Assembly: GCA_011364925.1 (NCBI GenBank)
Contig: RDOA01000011.1
Location: 1 to 64,000, forward strand
Source of the DNA: Promethearchaeota archaeon
Lineage (GTDB): Archaea; Asgardarchaeota; Lokiarchaeia; Sigyniarchaeales; SOKP01
Length of the DNA: 64,000 nucleotides
Direction: 5' to 3'
The translations under genes and the position numbers were made by a program. Within the stretch, counting starts at the first letter, position 1; every line of letters starts with the position of its first letter. Under the pieces are notes generated by a model, which was not told the origin of the DNA, did no database searches, and worked only from the letters and a program-made list of their open reading frames with translations. Below, in pieces: positions 9,669 through 17,172 of this stretch.

Positions 9669-10865
9669 ATGTCTGAAGATAAAGATATATACTCTCAATT
9701 AGGAGTCTCTTCAAAAAAGGAAGAAGTCCATAAAGCAATAAAGTTCACTGATCCTGGCTTATTTCCCGGATCATTCTGTAAAATTGCGCCAGATGTAAGT
9801 AGAAGAGATAATTATTGCTCTGTTTTCCATTCTGATGGGGCAGGTACAAAATCTAGCTTAGCGTATATGTATTATAAAGAAACAGAGGATATTTCTGTGT
9901 TCAGAGGGATAGTAAGAGATGCTTTAGTTATGAATATAGACGATATTATATGCGTAGGGGCTACGGGTAATTTCTTTGTTTCCAACAATATTGGCAGAAA
10001 TAGCCGGTATATCTCTGGAGAAATTATTAATACAATTATCAACGAATACTACAGTTATAGCGAAAAGCTCTCTGAATACGGTTTAAATATAATTGTGTGT
10101 GGGGGCGAAACAGCCGATGTTGGGGACATTGTCAAAACGATACTCGTCGATGCGTCGGTCTTTTCTACGATGAAGAGGAACGAGGTAATTAATGCATCCG
10201 ACATTCAAAACGGTGATATAATAATTGGATTAGCAAGCGATGGCAAGGCTTCTTATGAAGACGATTTTAATAGCGGAATAGGGAGTAACGGATTAACTTT
10301 AGCTAGACATGGACTTCTCTCCCACACATACTACACGAAATATCCTGAATGTTATGATAAGAACCTCAATGAGCATTTAACCTTCTTTGGAAATTATCAA
10401 CTTACAGATAAGGTAAAAGATTTAAGTATGAACATTGGAAATGCACTTTTATCTCCTACAAGAACTTATAGTCCTATATTACTTGAGATATTAAAACACT
10501 ATCGTAATGATATTCACGGTATTATCCATAATACTGGTGGTGGTCAGACGAAAGTCCTTAATTATGGTCAAGGAATTAAGTATTTGAAAAATAATCTCTT
10601 CAAACCTCCAATAATTTTTGAATTGATACAAAAATCTTCAGAGACTCATTGGAAGGAGATGTATCAAGTATTTAACATGGGCCATCGAATGGAACTCTAT
10701 TGTAATGAATCGATAGCTAAGGATGTTATGAGAATCGCAAAGAAGTATAATGTTGATTCAAAAATTATCGGTCAATGTGAAGAATCGCATCTGAAAAAAA
10801 AGAATACACTTGAAATTAAATCAGAATTTGGATCATTTGAGTATAAGCAAGATAGTAAAAGTTAA
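9669..10865 (+). CDS. purM: Phosphoribosylformylglycinamidine cyclo-ligase (AIR synthase)
   Basis: PurM converts FGAM to AIR with ATP. The protein has 398 residues, longer than E. coli PurM (345) and similar to the longer form seen in Bacteroidetes. Visible motifs include the glycine- and aspartate-rich FHSDGAGTKSS near residue 55, GGETADVGD near residue 150, and HNTGGGQTKVL in the C-terminal ATP-binding half. It follows purB after two bases and precedes a PfkB-family kinase by seven. The residues of the Mg-ATP site look intact, so I call it functional. Confidence 0.9.
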   Translation: MSEDKDIYSQLGVSSKKEEVHKAIKFTDPGLFPGSFCKIAPDVSRRDNYCSVFHSDGAGTKSSLAYMYYKETEDISVFRGIVRDALVMNIDDIICVGATGNFFVSNNIGRNSRYISGEIINTIINEYYSYSEKLSEYGLNIIVCGGETADVGDIVKTILVDASVFSTMKRNEVINASDIQNGDIIIGLASDGKASYEDDFNSGIGSNGLTLARHGLLSHTYYTKYPECYDKNLNEHLTFFGNYQLTDKVKDLSMNIGNALLSPTRTYSPILLEILKHYRNDIHGIIHNTGGGQTKVLNYGQGIKYLKNNLFKPPIIFELIQKSSETHWKEMYQVFNMGHRMELYCNESIAKDVMRIAKKYNVDSKIIGQCEESHLKKKNTLEIKSEFGSFEYKQDSKS

Positions 10866-10872
10866 TATCGAA

Positions 10873-11847
10873 GTGATAAACATTTTTGATGTAATTTGTA
10901 TCGGGGCAGCACTCATTGATATCGTTGCTCAAGTAGACAGGCACCCACACGATGATGATGAGGTATTTGTATCACAATTGAATTTATTTTCGGGAGGCGC
11001 TGCTGCTAACACTGCTTACGCCTGTGGAAAAATGGGCTTATCAGTAGCTTTTATTGGAAAATTAGGAGAAGCAGATGTCTTCAATAATAAAATAGTTAAC
11101 GATTTCAAAGAAGGCTCTGTTGAGACTAAGTTAATTAAATACTCAACTTTTTATAAGACAGGATCTACATATATTGTTTTAAATAGTAAGGGAGAAAGGA
11201 GGATATATGCCTATAGTGGTGCCGCTAATTATCTATCTGAAAATGATATTTTGGAAGAAGAGATATCTGGAACTAAACTTATCTATCTAAGTAGCCTCAG
11301 AAACATAGAACCATTTATATATGCTTCAAATCTTAGCAGAAATTATAAAATTCCTGTCGTTCTAAATCCTGGTATGTTGATCGTAGAACAAGGCTTTGAT
11401 AATATCAAAGAATTATTAGAAAAAGTTGATATCTTAATACTTTCTAAAAATGAATTTAAAACATTGTTTAATTTCAGAGAGAATAATCTAAGTAAAAATC
11501 TAATTAAAGAAAATTCCACGACTCTATTCTCTTTAGGAATAAAAGTTATAATTGTCACACTTGGTAAAAAAGGATCATTTTTATTAACTCCCAAACACCG
11601 CGAGATAATACAACCTCTAAAAGTAGAAAAGGTACTAGATACCACAGGAGCTGGTGATGCTTTTTCTGCAGGTTTTATATTTGGCTTACTTCAGAATTTC
11701 AGACTAACATTTGAACACTTGAAAAGTTATACAAAAATTGGTAATTTCGTAGCTGGACATTGTATACAAAAGTTAGGTGCGAGAAATGGAATTCCAGAAA
11801 GAAAAGATTTAGATTTTTTTTTGGACAGCGAGAATAAAAAAATTTAA
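10873..11847 (+). CDS. PfkB-family carbohydrate or nucleoside kinase
   Basis: PfkB kinases phosphorylate sugars or nucleosides. Two family signatures are present: the N-terminal glycine-rich motif (NLFSGGAAANTAYACGKMG) and the C-terminal catalytic motif DTTGAGDAFSAGF with its general-base Asp. I start the gene at GTG 10873, which gives INIFDVICIGAALID, the usual first beta strand. An in-frame TTG at 10810 would overlap purM by 56 bases and add 21 residues without family precedent. Position directly after purM hints at a nucleoside or ribose substrate, but substrate cannot be read from sequence. Confidence 0.88.
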   Translation: MINIFDVICIGAALIDIVAQVDRHPHDDDEVFVSQLNLFSGGAAANTAYACGKMGLSVAFIGKLGEADVFNNKIVNDFKEGSVETKLIKYSTFYKTGSTYIVLNSKGERRIYAYSGAANYLSENDILEEEISGTKLIYLSSLRNIEPFIYASNLSRNYKIPVVLNPGMLIVEQGFDNIKELLEKVDILILSKNEFKTLFNFRENNLSKNLIKENSTTLFSLGIKVIIVTLGKKGSFLLTPKHREIIQPLKVEKVLDTTGAGDAFSAGFIFGLLQNFRLTFEHLKSYTKIGNFVAGHCIQKLGARNGIPERKDLDFFLDSENKKI

Positions 11848-11898
11848 AATATTTCGATATAATTATCTTTTAATCATACTTGTTTGCCGATGTAAATT

Positions 11899-12957
11899 AT
11901 GAGAAGAACCGATAATCCTTTAAAAATGATATTAAGGCAACGATTTTATTATCTTTTAGAAGTTTTAATCGTTTTTCTTGGTATTTTTATTTTCATGCTC
12001 ATCCCAGCTTTTCTATTGCCATTATTTATTGGTCATAATTCTGTTGCCTTTGAACCTCTTTATTATTGTTTAAGAATGATTATAATTGTTTGTGCGATTC
12101 CCTTATTTTTGTATTTAGCTAATTTTATAATGGAAAAACAGCGTAAAAGATTAATATTAAAAGAGGATATTAGTCCCTCTAAAAACTTCTTAAATTTATT
12201 TAAAATAACTAAAAAAAATTTTAAATTTCAGCTTTTATACGGTATATTGTTGCTTTTTCTAATCTTTATACCATTAGATTTTTTTACATATTTGTTAATA
12301 CCTGAAATGCTCTCTTACACATCGACTGTACTGGTTACCGGATATAATTCTTATTTTTTTGGAGATTATTCTATTTTCGTCTTGTCGATTGTATTCATTC
12401 CTCTCTTTGTTGCAATTTATGAGGAATCTTTAACAAGAGGCTTTTTAACGAATAGAGGTTGCGATTATTTTAATAAAATGTCAGCTGTGATAATAAGTTC
12501 CTTTTTTTTTGGATTAGGACATTTTGGTTACGCCTTAGTAAAACCCTCGATTGATTTACCTATCATCTATCCAACAATTTGGTTTCTACAAACATTTCTA
12601 GTGGGAATTGTTCTTTCGATGGTAGTATTAAGACGCCATTGGCTCTTTCCGGTAATTTTTGCACATACTTTTAATAATGTGATTTCGTCTTTTGCGATTT
12701 GGAATCATATAAATGGTCAAGATTTTTCATTCATGGCGATCTATGTCTATATACCATTACTTATTATTGGTATAATACTATTCATTTGGCAATTTTCTAG
12801 AATTAAAGAGAGTTTATCGATAGGTTTTAACGAATTCAAGACCTATTTCACACGTGATAAAAGTATAAAGGAAAAGTCATTGGATGTAATTATTAGGATA
12901 ATAATGGACTTATTATTTGGAATAATTATCTTCTTGGTTGGTGTAATTTTATTATAG
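11899..12957 (+). CDS. CPBP-family intramembrane metalloprotease
   Basis: CPBP (CAAX/Rce1-like) proteases cut substrates within the membrane. All three motifs are present: EExxxR at E175-E176 and R180, FxxxH ending at H208 (FFFGLGH), and HxxxN at H256-N260 (FAHTFNN). About eight hydrophobic segments surround them over 352 residues. In eukaryotes the family processes prenylated CAAX proteins; in prokaryotes it is linked to peptide maturation or immunity. No obvious substrate peptide lies nearby. The phosphodiesterase gene follows after 15 bases, so the two are probably co-transcribed. Confidence 0.9.
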   Translation: MRRTDNPLKMILRQRFYYLLEVLIVFLGIFIFMLIPAFLLPLFIGHNSVAFEPLYYCLRMIIIVCAIPLFLYLANFIMEKQRKRLILKEDISPSKNFLNLFKITKKNFKFQLLYGILLLFLIFIPLDFFTYLLIPEMLSYTSTVLVTGYNSYFFGDYSIFVLSIVFIPLFVAIYEESLTRGFLTNRGCDYFNKMSAVIISSFFFGLGHFGYALVKPSIDLPIIYPTIWFLQTFLVGIVLSMVVLRRHWLFPVIFAHTFNNVISSFAIWNHINGQDFSFMAIYVYIPLLIIGIILFIWQFSRIKESLSIGFNEFKTYFTRDKSIKEKSLDVIIRIIMDLLFGIIIFLVGVILL

Positions 12958-12972
12958 TGAGAATTGGTAGCA

Positions 12973-13497
12973 ATGGTCAAATTTGGAATACTTTCTGATA
13001 CCCATTTATCAATTAATCATGATCTTAACTTATCCAAATCTTTGATACATCAATTAAAAGAGATTTTCCTAGATGTTGACGAAATTATCCATGTAGGAGA
13101 TATTAAAGAACTCTTTTTTTTAGACCTGTTAAGAGAAATAGCTCCAGTACAGAGTGTAAAAGGTGAAGCAGATAAAATTTCGGGTTTAAAAGAATTCATA
13201 AAGTTTTCTGCAAACAATTACAATATTGGCGTTATACATAAGCAACCTGAAAATGTACAAGATTTTTTTAAGAAAGAAAATATTCATATCCTTATTTTTG
13301 GGCACACTCATCAACCACTCATAAAGGGTACACCTTATAACACACTATTAATTAATCCCGGAAGCCCCACACTCCCCAAAGCCCCTCCACCCAAGCGAGG
13401 ATTTGATGAACCAATACCAAGACCTACTGTAATCACTCTAAAAATTGATGAAGATAATATCTTATCTACTTTTATAATAAATCTCAAAATTATGTAA
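12973..13497 (+). CDS. YfcE/MJ0936-family metallophosphoesterase
   Basis: This small family hydrolyses phosphodiesters with two metal ions. The calcineurin-like metal motifs are all present: DTH at residues 9-11, HVGD in the middle and GHTHQP towards the end, followed by LINPGS, the usual family C-terminal motif. I start at ATG 12973 (MVKFGILSD) rather than TTG 12964, because the first beta strand begins there. The 174-residue length is typical. It follows the CPBP protease gene closely, but no functional link is known to me. Confidence 0.9.
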   Translation: MVKFGILSDTHLSINHDLNLSKSLIHQLKEIFLDVDEIIHVGDIKELFFLDLLREIAPVQSVKGEADKISGLKEFIKFSANNYNIGVIHKQPENVQDFFKKENIHILIFGHTHQPLIKGTPYNTLLINPGSPTLPKAPPPKRGFDEPIPRPTVITLKIDEDNILSTFIINLKIM

Positions 13498-13593
13498 AAA
13501 TAAAGTTAAATATAATATAGTTCATATTAATTATACATAAATTATAGAAAACCTATAGTATATGATAAATAAAACTGCTAAGTGTTTATCCGT

Positions 13594-13992
13594 ATGGTAT
13601 CAAGGCTAGAACTTGTATTAAAAGAACTAAACGAGAATGGAAATTTTAGAGCGTCTTTGTTTTCAACATCAACGGGTTTGGTTTTAGCTTCCCAAAAATC
13701 TAGTGATGTTGATGATAGAGTAGTTGCTGCTATGAGTTCATTATTAAGCGATGCAGCTTATAAAGCTTCTGAAGAAATGAATTTGTCCATGCTTTCAAGT
13801 ATAAAAATAAAATATTTTGAAGACTATATTGTATGCAGAAATATACTAATGCCTGATCAAAAAACGCAATTCATTCTAGCTGTTTTATCTAAGAAACCCG
13901 AATCCTATGAAATTGAATCTTATTATGATCAGCTTCTTGATTGGGCTGTAGATAACGCAACACCTGATTTAGAAAAACTTTCTTCTATTTAA
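13594..13992 (+). CDS. Roadblock/LC7-domain protein
   Basis: The protein is about 132 residues and has the beta-alpha-beta layout of Roadblock/LC7 proteins: an N-terminal amphipathic helix (RLELVLKELNENG), a strand with the TSTGLVLAS turn, a long central helix (VVAAMSSLLSDAAYKASEEM) and paired strands ending ILAVL. In bacteria such proteins are GTPase-activating partners of MglA, and in eukaryotes they serve Rag GTPases and dynein. Asgard genomes carry many, together with small GTPases. No GTPase gene is adjacent here. GTG 13582 is an alternative start adding four residues. Confidence 0.82.
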   Translation: MVSRLELVLKELNENGNFRASLFSTSTGLVLASQKSSDVDDRVVAAMSSLLSDAAYKASEEMNLSMLSSIKIKYFEDYIVCRNILMPDQKTQFILAVLSKKPESYEIESYYDQLLDWAVDNATPDLEKLSSI

Positions 13993-14104
13993 TAAACATT
14001 ATTCTTCCGTAGTAATCATATTCTTTTCTTTAAAAGTCAGGATTATAACTATTTTTATAACTTAGAACTGTTAAATTTAATAGTTATTGTTTTATTTTGA
14101 GTTT

Positions 14105-15142
14105 ATGAAAGCAGCATTCATAAAAAACCATGGTAGCTCAGATCAACTACTAGTTGGAGATCTCGAGGTTCCAAAAATAAAGACAACCGAAGTATTAGTT
14201 AAGGCAAAATATGGAGCTTTAAACCATATTGATGTTTTTTTGATAAAAGGCTGGCCAGGATTAAAATTAAGTATGCCTCATGTACTAGGAAGCGATGGAA
14301 GTGGAATTGTAAAGGAAGTTGGAGCTGCGGTAACAACTATTCGTGAAGGAGATAAAGTAGCAATAAATCCTGGATTAAGTTGTGGTAAATGCGAATATTG
14401 TTTATCTGGCAATCAGAATTTCTGTAAAATTTTTTCTATCTTGGGAGAACATAAATGGGGGACTTATTGCGAATATTTTAAAATTCCTGAAGAAAATGCT
14501 ATACAATTACCTACCAATTTCTCTTATGAGCTCGCTGCAGCTGCACCACTTGCTTATTTAACAGCTTGGAGGCTTTTAAAAACTCAAGCAAAGATAAAAA
14601 AAGACGAACTAGTATTGATCCATGGAGCTGGAGGAGGAGTATCTACAGCAGCTATTCAAATTGCGAAATATTTTGGAGCAAAAGTTATAACGACGACCAG
14701 CGATCAAGAAAAAATGAAAAAAGCTAAGGCTATTGGTGCAGATCATGTTATCAATTATAAAGCAAATCCTAATTACAGTAAAACGATATATTCTGAGTTA
14801 ACTCAAAAGCGAGGAATTGATGTTATAGTTGATAGCGTAGGAAAATTAACATTACCGATTAGCCTTCGACTTTTAAAACCTGGAGGTCGGCTCGTTATTC
14901 CGGGCGCGACCACAGGACCTACAACTGAGATTGATATTAGACAAATTTTCTGGAAACAACTCAAAATCATTGGTTCAACTATGAGCAATCAAAAAGAGTT
15001 TAGAGAGGTAATGAATTTAGTTTTCAATGGAGTATTGAGACCTGTTATAGATAAAAAATTCCAGTTGGAGGAAATAATTGACGCCGAGAACTATTTAAAT
15101 GAAAGTAAACAGTTTGGTAAAGTAATAGTAGAGATTTCCTAA
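14105..15142 (+). CDS. MDR-family zinc-binding oxidoreductase without catalytic zinc ligands
   Basis: This 345-residue medium-chain dehydrogenase/reductase has a GroES-like N-terminal domain and a Rossmann domain (VLIHGAGGGVSTAAIQ). The four structural-zinc cysteines are present at C93, C96, C99 and C107. The usual catalytic zinc ligands are not: the Cys position is N40 (ALNHID) and the His position is S63 (LGSDGSG). That pattern fits enoyl-, acrylyl-CoA or quinone-reductase-type members better than alcohol dehydrogenases. ATG 14105 gives the standard MKAAFIK N-terminus; TTG 14087 is less likely. It converges with the hydrolase gene, three bases apart. Confidence 0.88.
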   Translation: MKAAFIKNHGSSDQLLVGDLEVPKIKTTEVLVKAKYGALNHIDVFLIKGWPGLKLSMPHVLGSDGSGIVKEVGAAVTTIREGDKVAINPGLSCGKCEYCLSGNQNFCKIFSILGEHKWGTYCEYFKIPEENAIQLPTNFSYELAAAAPLAYLTAWRLLKTQAKIKKDELVLIHGAGGGVSTAAIQIAKYFGAKVITTTSDQEKMKKAKAIGADHVINYKANPNYSKTIYSELTQKRGIDVIVDSVGKLTLPISLRLLKPGGRLVIPGATTGPTTEIDIRQIFWKQLKIIGSTMSNQKEFREVMNLVFNGVLRPVIDKKFQLEEIIDAENYLNESKQFGKVIVEIS

Positions 15143-15145
15143 ATC

Positions 15146-15787
15146 CTATTCTGATAATATCAAAAAGAACTCGTATGATTCATCTGCAACTTTAGTTTCA
15201 AATCCCAAATAGAAATGATCCGCTCCATTAATAATTCGGTATCTCTTCGGCTCTAAATAATAATCATAATGTTTTTTAAAATTTTTATAGGGCGCGATGT
15301 TATCCCGATTTCCTTGAATAAATAATTTGTGTTTTTCACTCTGCGAAAGGTTTTTATATTCCGATCCCATAAAATCCCATGGAAAAGAAATAGCACAATA
15401 ACCAATTATCTGCTTACAATAATTTATTGCAGAACAACCTATTGCAGCACCATAAGAATAACCATAAATTATTACTTTTTCGAAGTTATGCTCATTCAGA
15501 AGAAAATCGATACAAGCTTTAACATCACGGAGTTCTCCTTGTCCATTAGTATGATATCCCGTCGAACATCCAACTCCTCTAAAATTAAATCGTAAACAAG
15601 AAACATTCTTTTGAATAAAATTATCAAAAATACAAGAAACTACATTATTATACATATTACCTCCATATTGAGGATGTGGGTGACAGACTAAAGTAGCTAT
15701 AGGTACTTCTAGTTTACTTGATGTATACAACTCAGCTTCAAGCTTTCTATCATTATCGCTTATGAATATTTTTTCAACACTACACAT
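15146..15787 (-). CDS. Alpha/beta-hydrolase of the COG2945 type
   Basis: A 213-residue single-domain alpha/beta hydrolase. The N-terminal HPHPQYGGNM and the NFRGVG-S-G motif identify the small COG2945-like group. The nucleophile elbow is GYSYG (Ser near residue 112) and the catalytic His is in GADHFY near the C-terminus. The acid is probably the Asp in QGNRDNIAP. No signal peptide is seen, so it is cytosolic. The substrate is unknown; esters or acylated peptides are the usual guess for the fold. It lies between converging and diverging neighbours and is likely monocistronic. Confidence 0.85.
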   Translation of the reverse strand: MCSVEKIFISDNDRKLEAELYTSSKLEVPIATLVCHPHPQYGGNMYNNVVSCIFDNFIQKNVSCLRFNFRGVGCSTGYHTNGQGELRDVKACIDFLLNEHNFEKVIIYGYSYGAAIGCSAINYCKQIIGYCAISFPWDFMGSEYKNLSQSEKHKLFIQGNRDNIAPYKNFKKHYDYYLEPKRYRIINGADHFYLGFETKVADESYEFFLILSE

Positions 15788-15843
15788 AATTTTAATTAAT
15801 CATTAATCTATAATAATAATACTGTATATAAGATCTGGTGAAA

Positions 15844-16698
15844 ATGAGTTATAATCGTATCTTAATGGAGAAAAAGTTAAAGGAATATTTAATCGAAGAT
15901 AACGCTTTTATCGACATTAGCTCAAAATCGATTCCTAAAGACTCAACCACAAATGCAAAGATTATTGCCAAAAGCGACGGGTTTTTGGCGGGATTAGAAG
16001 AACTCGAAACCTTATTTCATCTTTTAGATGTGAATATCACTCCTAAAAAAAAAGATGGCGATGAAATCTTCACCGGAGATATCATAGCAGAATTGACCGG
16101 AAGAACCATAGATATCTTGTTAGGCGAACGGGTAGGGTTAAATCTTCTATCTCATATGAGCGCGATATCAACAACAACTCGGAGATTTGTTAAAATAATT
16201 GAAGAGTCTGGTAAAAACGTAAAAATAGCTTGCACGAGAAAAACATTACCTGGTTTAAGAATTTTTGAAAAAAAAGCTGTAGACATTGGAAAAGGAGATA
16301 CTCATCGCTTTAATTTAGATGACATGATTCTTTTAAAATCCACCCATTTGAAATATTATAACGGAAATGTAGCTGAACTACTCAAGTATACGAAACGTAA
16401 CGCTAGTTTTACGAAAAAAATAGAAATTGAGCTAGAAAAAGTTAACGATGTCATTTCAGCAGCAGAAAACGGTGCAGATATAATAATGCTGGACAACATG
16501 AACCCTGATAATGTTCAAGACGCAATTAATTTATTGAAGCAACACAATTTACGTGATCAAGTTATAATTGAAGTGTCCGGAAATATTACACAAGAAAATA
16601 TAGTAGATTACTTAATTTCAGGACCTGATATAATTAGTACGAGTATTTTAACTCAAAAACCCACTGAATTTGTAGATATATCCCTTCAATTCGAATGA
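15844..16698 (+). CDS. nadC: Nicotinate-nucleotide pyrophosphorylase
   Basis: NadC makes nicotinate mononucleotide from quinolinate and PRPP in NAD synthesis. Diagnostic motifs are CTRKTLPGLR-FEKKAV, then GDTHRFNLDDMILLK and IEIELEKV, and the phosphate-binding DIIMLDNM. Start ATG 15844 is preceded by GGTGA two bases upstream, and that GGTGA includes the alternative GTG at 15838. ModD-type molybdenum-associated relatives exist, but the HRFNLDDMILLKSTH stretch favours NadC. No nadA or nadB gene is seen in this window. Confidence 0.93.
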   Translation: MSYNRILMEKKLKEYLIEDNAFIDISSKSIPKDSTTNAKIIAKSDGFLAGLEELETLFHLLDVNITPKKKDGDEIFTGDIIAELTGRTIDILLGERVGLNLLSHMSAISTTTRRFVKIIEESGKNVKIACTRKTLPGLRIFEKKAVDIGKGDTHRFNLDDMILLKSTHLKYYNGNVAELLKYTKRNASFTKKIEIELEKVNDVISAAENGADIIMLDNMNPDNVQDAINLLKQHNLRDQVIIEVSGNITQENIVDYLISGPDIISTSILTQKPTEFVDISLQFE

Positions 16699-16710
16699 AT
16701 CTTATCAAAG

Positions 16711-17103
16711 TTAATCGATTATCACTTCGTGAATAGAACTTATTACATCTTTAATTTTAACTAATGCTTGATAAAGATCCTTTATAATTCCGAACTCACC
16801 TACTACTAGTACAATCTCAATCTTTTTATCAGCAATTCTCCAATCAGTAATAGCTTTAATAATTAAATGAAAATTATGATAAAGTTCAGAAATTTCATCT
16901 GTAATTGGTTCTTTAAAAGGATATACAAGATTTATATTCATAATCCTATATCCATCTAAATTTTCGAATTTTTCATGACTCTCAATAAATTTTAATATAG
17001 AATCTCTCAAGGCTTCACTTTTTGAACTGAACCCACTTTGATTTCGAACTTTCTCGAATCTATCTAACAAATCATCGCTAATTTGAAGAGAAATGATTTT
17101 CAT
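16711..17103 (-). CDS. NikR-like ribbon-helix-helix regulator lacking nickel ligands
   Basis: The N-terminal 45 residues form a CopG/Arc ribbon-helix-helix DNA-binding domain (ISLQISDDLLDRFEKV, then SKSEALRDSI), and the rest is an ACT-like ligand domain as in NikR (VLVVGEFGIIKDL). Aligned by eye to E. coli NikR, the nickel ligands H87, H89 and C95 fall on T86, W88 and K94. It probably does not sense nickel in the NikR manner. It ends 12 bases from the nadC stop (convergent) and is transcribed away from the surface-protein gene's 3' end. Its regulon is unknown. Confidence 0.82.
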   Translation of the reverse strand: MKIISLQISDDLLDRFEKVRNQSGFSSKSEALRDSILKFIESHEKFENLDGYRIMNINLVYPFKEPITDEISELYHNFHLIIKAITDWRIADKKIEIVLVVGEFGIIKDLYQALVKIKDVISSIHEVIID

Positions 17104-17172
17104 TATATATTCTATAAGATAGAAACATAAATAAGTGTATGAAAAATCAATTAAAAAAAAAGTAAGGAAGAA

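Noticed and set aside
14105-15142. Annotation as alcohol dehydrogenase.
   Set aside because: The catalytic zinc ligands are replaced by N40 and S63; only structural zinc cysteines remain.
16711-17103. Annotation as the nickel regulator NikR.
   Set aside because: The nickel ligand positions are T86, W88 and K94, so metal sensing of that type is not supported.
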